Positions 8,861-17,561 of a DNA stretch of 52,408 bases are shown in pieces; position 1 is the first letter of the stretch; each line of letters opens with the position of its first letter. The notes beneath the pieces were generated by a model. That model was not told the DNA's origin. It did not search any database and saw nothing but the letters and a program-made list of their open reading frames with translations. The position numbers and the translations under genes were made by a program. Location of the stretch: the NCBI GenBank assembly GCA_947488615.1, contig CANKZU010000021.1, forward strand, positions 1 to 52,408, given 5' to 3'. This stretch comes from an uncultured Aurantimonas sp. (lineage in GTDB: Bacteria; Pseudomonadota; Alphaproteobacteria; Rhizobiales; Rhizobiaceae).

Positions 8861-9550
8861 ATGAAGTTCATTGGACCGTCTTTCGTCGTGGCAATCTTTG
8901 CCGTCGTCGTGTTGCCTTCGGCCGCGCCTGCGCAGCCCGACGTATTTGTAGGAAAACCGGCGAACTTCGAAGATTTCGGGTACCTTGTCAGGGGCTCAGC
9001 GTGGGAATTCGGCCCCGACGAGCCCCGGCGGATCTTCATCTGTTGGGAAAACCCCAATGCTGACAACGAGGAAGCACGGGGGTGGACGCGCGACCAGATC
9101 GAAAGGACATGGCAGGCGAACAGCGCGCTGGAGTTTCGCGGCTGGGAGGCGTGCGCTCGGGGTAATTCCGGCATCCGGGTCCGTTGGGAGGACAGCGGGC
9201 CGATGGTGAGAAAGTTCGGCCGTCATATCGACGGCGTCGAGAACGGGATGATGCTCAACCACAAGCTAGAAACATGGAAGCCGGCCTGCCCGTACTCGCT
9301 GGAGCGTTGCGTCCGCTTCATCGCGGTGCACGAGTTCGGGCACGCGCTCGGCTTCGCGCACGAACAGAACCGCCCCGATCGCGAGGGCGAGTGCGCCGAG
9401 AGGGAGCAGCAAGGGCAGGAGAACGAAACCCCCCTGACCCCGTACGACCCGCTGTCCGTGATGAACTATTGCAACGACGAGCACGCGACCGGGCTGTTGA
9501 GCGAGCGCGATGTCGCGTCGGTGCAGAAAGTATACGGGGCGCCGAACTAA
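8861..9550 (+). CDS. Secreted zinc metalloprotease, astacin/matrixin-like (metzincin)
   Basis: 229 aa from the ATG at 8861. AGAGGA lies about 7 nt before it, and it opens directly into a signal peptide (about 1-25); the ATG at 8834 would add nine polar residues. The zinc motif HEFGHALGFAH (H157, E158, H161, H167) is followed by EQNRPDR, as in astacins. A Met-turn is visible as SVMNY about 30 residues later. Four cysteines occur around the active site. The N-terminal part is short and there is no long propeptide. It heads a rightward set of secreted proteins that continues into a trypsin-fold protease 36 bp downstream. Confidence 0.85.
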   Translation: MKFIGPSFVVAIFAVVVLPSAAPAQPDVFVGKPANFEDFGYLVRGSAWEFGPDEPRRIFICWENPNADNEEARGWTRDQIERTWQANSALEFRGWEACARGNSGIRVRWEDSGPMVRKFGRHIDGVENGMMLNHKLETWKPACPYSLERCVRFIAVHEFGHALGFAHEQNRPDREGECAEREQQGQENETPLTPYDPLSVMNYCNDEHATGLLSERDVASVQKVYGAPN

Positions 9551-9586
9551 ATATCGTTTCGATGTTTCGGGTGCGAAGGTGGTTCC

Positions 9587-11332
9587 ATGAAGACTTGCGC
9601 GGAGAGGCTGCTGGCGGCGTTGGCCGTCGCGATCGCGATCGCGATCTTGGCGATGCCGGGTCCGGTCGAGGCGGAGGAGTGGTTCCAGAGGGCGGTCGTC
9701 TACTTCGAGGTCCATTGTGTCAATCAGAACAATGGCACCCCCGACCTTCGCGTCGGAAGCGGGGTGATCGTCGACCAGAGGGGGACGGTCTTGAGCGTCG
9801 CACACGTTTTCGAGTGCTTGGCGAGAGACGGCGTGGAATATAAGAGAAAGGGATTTTCCGCTCGTCAGGGGCGCAAGGACGGCCCCCTTTTAGAACTGGA
9901 TCTGCTTGATAAGAGATACAAGGAAGCGGGGCAGCCCGGGGCGATCGACGTCGCGATCCTACGCTTCACCGGGCCGGACGAACCCAAGGACTTCCTGCGC
10001 GCATGCCTGGTGGACGAGGTCAAGCCGCAGTCGGGGTTCTGGTCCTACGGATTTCCGCTCGGCGGCCCCTACCAGCCCGTCAACGGGACATTCGGCGCGC
10101 CGACTGACGACGGCCAGTTCTGGTCAGCGGCCTCGGTCTTCGACTACGGGATGAGCGGAGGCCCCGTCGTCGTCGGCGACCGGGTGATCGGTCTCGTGAA
10201 GGGCGGCGCCCAGAATGCTCCCGCCGTGCGGACGGTTCAACCGCTCATTCGCGGCAAGGAGATCTTTGCGCAACAAGGCCTGAACCTGAAATTGTGCAGC
10301 GAGGACATTCCACCGAGCGGGCCCGTCAAGTTCGTGGTGCACTTTGACCCTGCGCCGTCGACCCAGGACCCCACCGAGACGCGCAAGTACACCAACACGG
10401 TGCAGAACTTCACTGAGAGCATGCTGCGCAACGCCCTGCCGTTGAAGGAAGGGTCATTCGACTATGTGCAGGGTATACGAGAGGACGACATCAAGAACGT
10501 CATGAGGGTGAAATGCATCAACGAGTACACTCTGTTCGGCAGTGAGTATTCCATATTCAACCAGAGCCAGGACAAGCTGCTGGACGCGATCGGGGCGTGC
10601 CCGCCTTTGCTCAACCTAATCATTGCTGATATTTCGATAGGAAAGGACGTCGTCGGCAATGGCGTCATCCTCGGCTATGTCGTGCGCCGGCTGAGACGCG
10701 ACGGCACGGTGGCCAGAATAGCGCTGGACGACCCGATCATGTTGGAGGGTGACAAGCCGGACTACGGCAAGCTCGCGCGAAAGCTCCTGTCGCAGCTTGA
10801 CGAGAACGGGTTCGTCTCCCTTCCGGTCGAGCACGTCTATCTCGATTGCTTTCTCCCCGATTTCGATGAGATGAGCGGGGGAGCGCGCAACCCGCTGCGC
10901 GAGGAGGCGTTGAACCTCATGCCCCTTGCCAATAAGCATCCGAGCCTCGGCGGGGCACGGCACTGGTATCCCGCGCCGCTCGCCGGCTGTTACGACCTAG
11001 TTAGGCCCGACCTGATGATGATGGAGCGCGCGGCCATGTTTTTCCAAGACACGTTCAACAGGATGCAGCTGTTCCTCAACGTGACGCTGAGCGGCAAGAA
11101 CGACAGCGACGAGAACATGAAGGTGTACGTCAGCGCGGCGCGGCGGTGGTCGGACAGAGTTCCGATCGTCAACGGTTCGCGCATTGCGGATGTTGACGCA
11201 CCCCAATGCGCGACAGCCGCGCAGGACGCCGAGAAGGAGCGGCTGTGCCGCCTGCTGCCGCTGCTTGAGGACGGTCTGCGCAGGAACCGGCTGATCGCGC
11301 CGGCGCCGGCGCAGGGGCAGGGGCAGCGGTGA
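9587..11332 (+). CDS. Secreted trypsin-fold serine protease with a long unknown C-terminal region
   Basis: 581 aa with a signal peptide (about 1-29). Residues 35-235 form a chymotrypsin/HtrA-type protease domain without PDZ domains. GSGVIVD precedes H73 (SVAHVF), D121 is in AIDVAIL, and S190 is in GMSGGPVVVGDRVIGLV. Residues 250-581 carry no domain I recognise; they are alpha-beta with several cysteines. The long size and tail are unlike plain trypsins. The gene follows the metzincin and overlaps the next gene by up to 4 bp, so the set is probably one operon. Unlike the trypsin at 552-1466, there is no IVGG activation site, so the protease is probably not activated by N-terminal cleavage. Confidence 0.75.
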   Translation: MKTCAERLLAALAVAIAIAILAMPGPVEAEEWFQRAVVYFEVHCVNQNNGTPDLRVGSGVIVDQRGTVLSVAHVFECLARDGVEYKRKGFSARQGRKDGPLLELDLLDKRYKEAGQPGAIDVAILRFTGPDEPKDFLRACLVDEVKPQSGFWSYGFPLGGPYQPVNGTFGAPTDDGQFWSAASVFDYGMSGGPVVVGDRVIGLVKGGAQNAPAVRTVQPLIRGKEIFAQQGLNLKLCSEDIPPSGPVKFVVHFDPAPSTQDPTETRKYTNTVQNFTESMLRNALPLKEGSFDYVQGIREDDIKNVMRVKCINEYTLFGSEYSIFNQSQDKLLDAIGACPPLLNLIIADISIGKDVVGNGVILGYVVRRLRRDGTVARIALDDPIMLEGDKPDYGKLARKLLSQLDENGFVSLPVEHVYLDCFLPDFDEMSGGARNPLREEALNLMPLANKHPSLGGARHWYPAPLAGCYDLVRPDLMMMERAAMFFQDTFNRMQLFLNVTLSGKNDSDENMKVYVSAARRWSDRVPIVNGSRIADVDAPQCATAAQDAEKERLCRLLPLLEDGLRRNRLIAPAPAQGQGQR

Positions 11333-13524
11333 TGTGCGCCGCGGTCCTGCGCGCGCTCGCGCTCCTCGTCCTCGCCGCAGCCGGCGCGACGCCGGCGTCG
11401 CCCGGCGCCGCCCAGACCCCCGCCGACCCCTTCGTGCCGCCGCACGTCCAGATCGAGACCGTGGCGCCGACCGGGATCCCGTCGAGCTGGCTGTCGCGCG
11501 AGCTGTTCGACGGCGCGCTGCAGGCCGAGCTCGCCCGGGCGTTGGGGGCACTGGGGGCGCCGGTCGAGGCGGGCGCCACCCGGCCCGACTTCTACGTCCT
11601 CAACCAGCTTCAGGCGTCGGCCGAAAGGGTCGTGTGGATCGGTTGCCTCGACCCCGGCTTCGTCAAGTCCGCGAACGGGTGCAGCCACACGTTCGCGCCG
11701 GTCGAGGTCGGGTCCGTCGGCGACATCGCCACCATCGCGACGATGATCGCCGGCGAGATCCGCAGCCGGATGTCAGCCCGGACCGTGCGGCTCCACCTCG
11801 GTTGCCGGGGCGAGGAGAACGGGCTCGACCCGCTGACCCGCGGTCTCCTCATAACCAAAATCGCCGAGCACGTCGGCAAGTCATTGAATATCGAGATCGT
11901 TGCGTCAGAACCCAACTGCAGCGGGTCTCTATCCGGCACCGAGGCGCGGCTGCTTGTAGTGGCAAATCGGTCAGACGACCGGATCACGTTCACGCCGGAG
12001 TTGTTCTTCGGCTCGAGCGTGTACGGTCTCATCCCGATCACGGTCCCCTACGACGAGGATAGCGGGATCAAGCCCACCCAGCTCGGCGAGCTCGCGTGGG
12101 TCTACGGAGAGGATATCCTGTCGCACCTGTCGACCGGCCAGCGCTCGTCCGGCGCGTCCGCGCTCCTTGCGACCAACCGAACGAACGCAGCGCAACCTGC
12201 CGCCGGCGCGGGGGATCTTACCGGGCTAGTCAAGGCACAGGCGCTGCGCGTCGCGGGGCAGAACGAGCTCGCCGCCGTCACGCTGCCGCGCCCGGAGCAC
12301 CACGCCGGCAGCGATCTCTACCAGGCGCTGCGCCTCGAGCGCGGGCGGATCAACCTTGGGCTCGGGCGGATGGGGGACGCGCTCGCTGACCTAGCCCCTA
12401 TCGCGCTCGGGTTCTGCGACGAGGCCCCGGCGGAGTGGTCGGGAGAGCGGACGCTCCAGCGCATGCGCGCCTTCGCGGCGGGACCTCAGGCCGTCCAGGA
12501 TGCGAGGGCGTGTCTGGCGCGGGCCGGCCCCGTGGGCAGTGGCGCGCAACTCGGCCTGCTCGGAGACGTGGTTGAGGCCGCCTACTTCCTGGAGCACTTC
12601 GACGTCATTGGACCCATCGAGGATCTGGCGGCCGCGATCGATGCCCGGGGGCTCGCCACGACGGACATCCCGATCCGCAGCGCGCAGGCCGCCATCGTCA
12701 CCAGCATCAGCTGCCAGGCGGTCGTCGAGGGCAACCTGACCTCGGCCCTTTCGCAGGTAATTAATTTGCGTGTGGATGCGCGTGCGGCCGCAGAGCCAGA
12801 GCGTCGAAACAAGCTCGTCCATCTACTAGACTGGGCGTTGACCGTCGCGCTTGACTCTGCCCACAAGACGCTAGTCGCCTACCGCGGGCCAGCAGAATCG
12901 GCGGTCGGCGAGCTGCTGGAGGCGGTTCGACGGGGTGCGGAGCAGCTCGATCTCGAAGACCCGGTTCGGGCGAACGTCCTGCGGGCCCGCCACCTCGTCG
13001 TACGGGCGCTAGCGAACCCGTCCGAAACTGGTGTCCTGCCCGAGGCACAGGCGGCGTTCGAGAGGGCGATCGTCGACCGCGAGACAACGATGCGGCTCGG
13101 AGGCCCGTTCCGCCATCCGCTTCTCGATTTTGAGCTCGCCGAGGCTGAGGCGATGCAACGCCTGTTCGTTCCCGCTCGTGCTAGCGCGGAACGAGGGCTG
13201 GCCTTCTTACGGACGGAGCGCGTCCAGCAGCAGTATCGGGAGGACTCGACCGACATTATCGTGGCAGTCTTCAGAGCCTTGGCACGGACGGGGACCGCTC
13301 CGGTCGAAATAATCCGGCGCGACTTTGAGCAGATTTTAATGGCCTCCGGCGGTAACCACCCGTCGGTCACGCCGGTGGGATCCACCTTTCCATCTAGGTG
13401 GAATTTTGGTACACTGCACCAATACGCAACTAAGGCGTTCGAGGGTGTGGATCGCGACGTCACAGTCGCGGTTCATCAGGCGTTAATGCAACATATGGAA
13501 AAACGTTCTGTCGGCTGTCGGTAG
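11329..13524 (+). CDS. Large secreted protein of unknown function, helical-repeat-like C-terminus
   Basis: 731 aa. A GTG at 11329 or an ATG at 11332 can serve as start; both overlap the preceding stop. A signal peptide (about 1-29) is followed by an alpha-beta region (about 35-270) with cysteines. After a linker (about 280-300), residues 305-731 are alpha-helical and rich in Ala, Leu, Glu and Arg, resembling TPR-like solenoid repeats without clear consensus motifs. I do not recognise a family. Its position after two secreted proteases suggests a partner or scaffold for them. The 3' end (about 13300 on) becomes less GC-rich. Confidence 0.6.
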   Translation: MMCAAVLRALALLVLAAAGATPASPGAAQTPADPFVPPHVQIETVAPTGIPSSWLSRELFDGALQAELARALGALGAPVEAGATRPDFYVLNQLQASAERVVWIGCLDPGFVKSANGCSHTFAPVEVGSVGDIATIATMIAGEIRSRMSARTVRLHLGCRGEENGLDPLTRGLLITKIAEHVGKSLNIEIVASEPNCSGSLSGTEARLLVVANRSDDRITFTPELFFGSSVYGLIPITVPYDEDSGIKPTQLGELAWVYGEDILSHLSTGQRSSGASALLATNRTNAAQPAAGAGDLTGLVKAQALRVAGQNELAAVTLPRPEHHAGSDLYQALRLERGRINLGLGRMGDALADLAPIALGFCDEAPAEWSGERTLQRMRAFAAGPQAVQDARACLARAGPVGSGAQLGLLGDVVEAAYFLEHFDVIGPIEDLAAAIDARGLATTDIPIRSAQAAIVTSISCQAVVEGNLTSALSQVINLRVDARAAAEPERRNKLVHLLDWALTVALDSAHKTLVAYRGPAESAVGELLEAVRRGAEQLDLEDPVRANVLRARHLVVRALANPSETGVLPEAQAAFERAIVDRETTMRLGGPFRHPLLDFELAEAEAMQRLFVPARASAERGLAFLRTERVQQQYREDSTDIIVAVFRALARTGTAPVEIIRRDFEQILMASGGNHPSVTPVGSTFPSRWNFGTLHQYATKAFEGVDRDVTVAVHQALMQHMEKRSVGCR

Positions 13525-13562
13525 CGTACCGTACGCGACTAATGACACGTAGGAGGCCCGTG

Positions 13563-14252
13563 ATGACGATCAAGTTAATCTGTAGATTGTTTGTTTGCGC
13601 TCTGCTAGCGCTCACCTCTGCTGCCACGACAGCGAGCGCAGGGCCGGACTCGTGCGGGCACGGAGGCTTTTGCGGCCACTTGGGAATTTAAGTGTCTGCA
13701 TCAGAATGAAGGTGGCGTTTTCAGTGCCCTGCGAGCCGTCGGGTAAGCATGTGGATGTTTGCGATGAAGAGCCAGGCCTGGGCGGAGGCGATGGTGCGTT
13801 AGATACAGAAGCGCGTTCACGAATTCGCGCAGATCCGTCTTGCGCGGCCGGCCGATGCGGTTCGGCGACGGCATCAGCGGCGCAATCAGCCCCCGCTCCT
13901 GATCTGTCAGATCGCTTGTATAGCGCGGCAGCGCCGCTCATAGTGCAGGCGGGTGATTTCGGTCCAGGGCATCCTGATCTCCGTCGAATCTCAGCAATCC
14001 GACAGAATCACAACCCACTGAAATCACTTGCCTCGTTTTGGAACAGACACTTATATTCTCGATACGAACGTTACGATGATCGGGGTCGGGTTGCCGATCT
14101 CCGGGATCGCATCGGGAGATTTGACCGAGGCGAGTGGATTGACTACCGACGGCGAGTTACTATCCTCACCGTCACACTCTGCTGTCACAGGCGGGTTGGA
14201 AATTTCGACGAAATTTTTTTCAGATCAATGGTTTGGGCATAAATCGGGGTAG
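13563..14252 (+). pseudogene. Small secreted protein gene, split by a 361-bp MITE-like insertion
   Basis: ATG at 13563 has a strong AGGAGG 6-7 nt upstream and encodes a signal peptide (MTIKLICRLFVCALLALTSA). After GPDSCGHGGFCGHLGI the frame hits a TAA at 13689-13691, formed at the edge of the insert. Joining 13690 to 14054 removes the insert and one TA copy. The frame then runs on as YILDTNVTMIGVGLPISGIA to a TAG at 14250-14252. The restored product is 108 aa, has no recognised family, and would be the fourth gene of the secreted-protease operon. The present allele gives only a 42-aa peptide. Confidence 0.75.
13691..14051 (-). mobile_element. MITE-like internal deletion derivative of an IS5-family element
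   Basis: Perfect ends AGTGTCTG (13691-13698) and CAGACACT (14044-14051) are flanked by TA at 13689-13690 and 14052-14053. On the minus strand, MPWTEITRLHYERR starts at 13972. Out of frame with it, SDLTDQERGLIAPLMPSPN and GRPRKTDLREFVNALLY read as an IS5-family transposase N-terminus. This jumps directly to a family C-terminus, TIASAQAWLFIANIHMLTRRL, ending at 13721. The whole catalytic core is missing, so it could move only with transposase supplied in trans. Confidence 0.8.
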
Positions 14253-14372
14253 AATCCCCCCCTCTCCGCCAGTCCGCTTCGTAAATAACTGATAAGAATG
14301 CGGGTTTGGCGCAGCGATCGCATGTGCCCTACTTGCTGCGTCCGCATCAAGCTGTCGCGCGATAGCTTGCGG
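14253..14372. other. Gap between convergent transcription units, nothing recognised
   Basis: 120 bp. It starts with a C-run (AATCCCCCCCTCTCC) after the interrupted secreted-protein gene and ends at the stop of the haloacid-dehalogenase-like gene. No hairpin with a U-tract is clear. Confidence 0.4.
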
Positions 14373-15065
14373 CTACGATCTGCCAGACGGGCCCTGAATG
14401 ACCGCCAAAACCTCGGACAGGTCGCGCCGATCGTAGGCTGGCGTGAAGGCCGGATCGAGGACGATTTCCTGGTTGCGGTTCGACCAGTAGCAGTCCAGTC
14501 CAGCCGCAACGGCGCCGAAAACGTCGCTGCGGCTGCCGGCGACGTGCAGGATCGCCTCCTGCGGCACGCCGAGCCGGTCCTGCGGAAGCCGGTACATCGC
14601 GGGATGCGGCTTGTAATGGCCGGCATGTTCGGAAGAGAAGATGTGGTCGAACGGGTCGCCGATCCGCCGCGCCACGGCTTTCAGCATCGCCTCGTCGCCA
14701 TTCGACAGAACCGCCGTTTGAAAGCCGCGTTGTTTCACCGCCTCGACGACGCCTCGCGCTTCCGGCCACGGATCGATTTCGTCCCAAGCGGCGATCAATT
14801 CGGCCCGAACGTCCTCGGGTGCCGACACGCCCTTCTGGTGGACGGCATAGTCGAATGCCTGACCGGTGGCGGTACGGAAGGGCACACGCTCGCCGCCCAG
14901 CGAGTTGCTCAGCTGGAGGCGCTCCATTTGCCGATCGCGCCACAGGGCGAAGAACGCCTTGGCGTCGGCCTCGCCCAGCGACAGACGCGCGGCGAGCCGG
15001 GGCGCGATGCTGCCGGCGATGTTGAACAGCGCGCTGTACAGGTCGAAGGTGATCAGTGTCTTCAT
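14373..15065 (-). CDS. HAD-superfamily hydrolase, L-2-haloacid dehalogenase-like (type II)
   Basis: 230 aa from the ATG at 15065, which overlaps the upstream PrpD stop by 4 bp; the longer open frame is only overlap with that gene. Motif I FDLYSALF has the nucleophile D8. WRDRQ carries R43, matching the carboxylate-binding arginine of L-DEX enzymes. Motif II is LSNGD (S121, N122), motif III is HYKPHP (K152), and motif IV is AGSRSDVFGA (D181). These fit 2-haloacid dehalogenases, which displace halide from 2-haloalkanoates to give 2-hydroxy acids. Several substrate-pocket residues differ, so the substrate is uncertain. It is the last gene of the leftward GntR-linked operon. Confidence 0.75.
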   Translation of the reverse strand: MKTLITFDLYSALFNIAGSIAPRLAARLSLGEADAKAFFALWRDRQMERLQLSNSLGGERVPFRTATGQAFDYAVHQKGVSAPEDVRAELIAAWDEIDPWPEARGVVEAVKQRGFQTAVLSNGDEAMLKAVARRIGDPFDHIFSSEHAGHYKPHPAMYRLPQDRLGVPQEAILHVAGSRSDVFGAVAAGLDCYWSNRNQEIVLDPAFTPAYDRRDLSEVLAVIQGPSGRS

Positions 15066-16537
15066 GACATGTTCTCCGAATGGCGCCATTCCAGCGCTGT
15101 GAGCAGTCCGACCACATCCGTGGATCCTGGCAGCGCCTCGACGCACTCGAAGAATCGCTCGACACGATCGTCGTCGAGCAGGCCTTCGGCGCAATTGCGA
15201 AACTTGCCGCGAACCTCCTCATCGCTCAGCGGGTTGTGCGGGCTGCCACGATATGCCTCGTCTGCCCAGCGTTCGAAGCGCCGACCGTCCTTGGTGACGA
15301 GTTCGATGCGCGAGCGGATGCGATCCCAGCCCATATTCTCGATGGATTGGTCGAAGCGGGTTTCGATCCTATCCTGCATGGCCTGACATTCCGGCGATAG
15401 AACGAATTCGTCGGTGAATTCGGCCTTGCCGGCCGCGCGCCGCAGAATGATCGCCGAGAGCAGGAACGCGAAGGAGAACTTCCCCTCGAGCTCGCTGCTC
15501 GCAATCCGGTAGCGGATCGGTCCCAGCACGTTCCGGCCGGCATGCAGCGTGACCGCTTCCACGTCCTCGGCCGCGATATCGTTCTCCCGCAGCAGCGCCA
15601 ACAGCGCGTCCATGCTCGGATGGGTCAGAACGCCGGAGGGATAGGGTTTGATCGAGAGGCCCGGGTCGACCATCGAAAATGGCTTGCCCAGGCGATCGCG
15701 CACAAGCGACGCGTTGCCGCCGCGCCCGGCGACCGCGAGATAGCCCCACTTCCCGTCGAGGGCTTCTTCATTGCCGGTGAACCCCTGGCGGGCCAGTAGC
15801 GCGGCGGTCACTCCATTCTCGGCCGCCCGGCCGACATGCAGCGGCTTCGTCATCGTACCGAAGCCCGCGCGGATGCCGGACGCGGAAGAGGCGGCGATTC
15901 CGATCGCCTGCGCGAGTTGCCGTTCATCGAGCGCCAGAAGCTTCGCGGCCGTCGCTACGGCGGCGAAGGTGCCGATGGTGCCGGAGGTGTGGAAACCCTT
16001 CATGTAATGGTCCGGGTTAATCGCTTCGGCGATCTTGCAAGCAATCTCGAAACCGGCGTTGAACGCGGTCAGAAAGCGCCGTCCGTCGACGGGCTTTCCT
16101 GTTTCCTCGCGAACCAGATCGCTGACGGCGAGCGCCGCCGCGAGCGGGGGCACCGTCGGATGCATCAACAGGCCGTAGGGGCGGCCGGGGCCCTCCGCCA
16201 GTTGGGTGTCGTCCCAGTCCATGGCATGACCGGCGGTGCCGTGCCAGAGTGCCGCCCTTGGCGCCGGGACTCGCATGGAGGCATCGCCGAGAAGGCGGCT
16301 CTGGATGGGCCCCCCCTGCGAGGCGATGAAGCCCCTCAGCGGCGCCATCAGCGGCTGCTCACTGCCGGCCAGCATGACGCCGCAGCCGTCGATCAGACAA
16401 CGCTTGGATAGTCCGATGCCCTCGTCGGGAATGTCCTCGTAACGCAGGTTTCGGACAAAGCTGACACAGGCCGCCGTCAGACCGGCCAGGTCGTCTTCGT
16501 TGCCTGGCTCGATCGATGCGATCATCGTCATCGTCAT
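15062..16537 (-). CDS. MmgE/PrpD-family protein 1
   Basis: 491 aa from the ATG at 16537, with a GGAGGGGGA ribosome site before it; the upstream extension to 16795 is Arg-rich and overlaps the GntR gene. Family marks are GHAMDWDDTQ, LMHPT, FHTSGTIGTFAA, FGTMTKPLHVGRAAENG and KPYPSG. This family includes 2-methylcitrate dehydratase, cis-aconitate decarboxylase and iminodisuccinate epimerase. All act on small polycarboxylates, so the exact reaction cannot be read from sequence. It lies between the regulator and the HAD gene. Confidence 0.85.
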   Translation of the reverse strand: MTMTMIASIEPGNEDDLAGLTAACVSFVRNLRYEDIPDEGIGLSKRCLIDGCGVMLAGSEQPLMAPLRGFIASQGGPIQSRLLGDASMRVPAPRAALWHGTAGHAMDWDDTQLAEGPGRPYGLLMHPTVPPLAAALAVSDLVREETGKPVDGRRFLTAFNAGFEIACKIAEAINPDHYMKGFHTSGTIGTFAAVATAAKLLALDERQLAQAIGIAASSASGIRAGFGTMTKPLHVGRAAENGVTAALLARQGFTGNEEALDGKWGYLAVAGRGGNASLVRDRLGKPFSMVDPGLSIKPYPSGVLTHPSMDALLALLRENDIAAEDVEAVTLHAGRNVLGPIRYRIASSELEGKFSFAFLLSAIILRRAAGKAEFTDEFVLSPECQAMQDRIETRFDQSIENMGWDRIRSRIELVTKDGRRFERWADEAYRGSPHNPLSDEEVRGKFRNCAEGLLDDDRVERFFECVEALPGSTDVVGLLTALEWRHSENMS

Positions 16538-16691
16538 CGGCGAATCCCCCTCCAAAACATGTGCGCGATGTCGCTCCGCCACCCGACGTCCGTCCACCCG
16601 CTCGCCGCCCATTCGCGAGCCCGGAGACGATGCCGCGAGACCCGTATGTCCGTCCTGCGCGAGAGGGAAAGACCCCCGGCGTCCTCGGCCA

Positions 16692-17417
16692 TCAGGGCTT
16701 GCGTTCCGCCGCCGTCTCGGTCGTGTCCGGCGGTTCGTCGAGTGTCGACAGAAAGCGGAGCTTGGCTCGCTGTACGTGCCGGAAAAACGCCTCATGCGCG
16801 CGATTCACGTTGCCGGACGCGAGGGCATCGACCATCTCGCGGTGCTCGTAATTCGAGACCGACAGCCCCTTGGCCTGTACGAGGGTTCGCGCGCGGCACA
16901 GATGCAGTCGGTCGACAAAGCTCTGATACTCCCGCACAAGCGTCTTGTTGCCCGTTGACGTGACGAGGAAAGAATGGAACCGCAGGTTGACGGGGTAGTA
17001 GGCATCGAAGTCGGCATTCGCCGCGTGTTCGTCCATCGTCTTTAGGAACGCCTGGAGTTTCAGAAGCATTTCGTCGGTCAGCCGGTCGGCCAGCAAGCGG
17101 CCGGCTAGGCCGAAGATCGCGGAGCGCAGATCATAAATCTCCAGCGCCTCGTCGACCGGGATTTCCCGCACGAACACCCCGCGATTTCGAACCACGTCGA
17201 CGAGGCCTCGCGCGTTGAGACTTCGCATCGCTTCCCGTAACGGGCCACGGCTCATGCCGAAGCGGTTGGCGAGCTGGAACTCGTTCAGCCGTTCGCCGGG
17301 CCGCAGCTTGCCGCCAAGGATCAGGCGTTCGATCTCCTTCTCGACCACGCTGGTCAACGAGGACGTCTTCAGGGTCACGAGTTCGCTGTTCTCGTCCAGA
17401 CGTTCGATTACGGACAT
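16692..17417 (-). CDS. GntR-family regulator, FadR/FCD subfamily
   Basis: 241 aa from the ATG at 17417; the open frame continues to 17531 with unconvincing residues. Residues 10-80 form a winged helix (LANRFGMSRGPLREAMRSLNARGLVDVV). An FCD effector domain follows (about 95-225) with conserved histidines in NLRFHSF, YEHREMVDAL and FFRHVQ. These normally bind a metal and a carboxylate effector. It lies inside the leftward operon, so it should be controlled by the same promoter. The six ATTGTYRAYA motifs upstream of the three divergent gaps are its likely operators. Family operators of the TTGT...ACAA type are known, which supports but does not prove this. Confidence 0.85.
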   Translation of the reverse strand: MSVIERLDENSELVTLKTSSLTSVVEKEIERLILGGKLRPGERLNEFQLANRFGMSRGPLREAMRSLNARGLVDVVRNRGVFVREIPVDEALEIYDLRSAIFGLAGRLLADRLTDEMLLKLQAFLKTMDEHAANADFDAYYPVNLRFHSFLVTSTGNKTLVREYQSFVDRLHLCRARTLVQAKGLSVSNYEHREMVDALASGNVNRAHEAFFRHVQRAKLRFLSTLDEPPDTTETAAERKP

Positions 17418-17561
17418 TGCTTCACTTTCCCAATCGCTTTTGCTCCGACACCTTCTACGCGAAGTGTTAGCGGTTTCCCAAAGAAACCACGGCCGAAGGT
17501 CGATGATTGCCGACAGCCCGTCCCGCCGCATGTGCTCTCCGCTGGGTGTTCTGGATCGCTG
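17418..17561. other. Short gap between the GntR and dehydrogenase genes
   Basis: 144 bp without an operator motif or a clear terminator. The genes on both sides run leftward, so read-through is expected. Confidence 0.4.
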
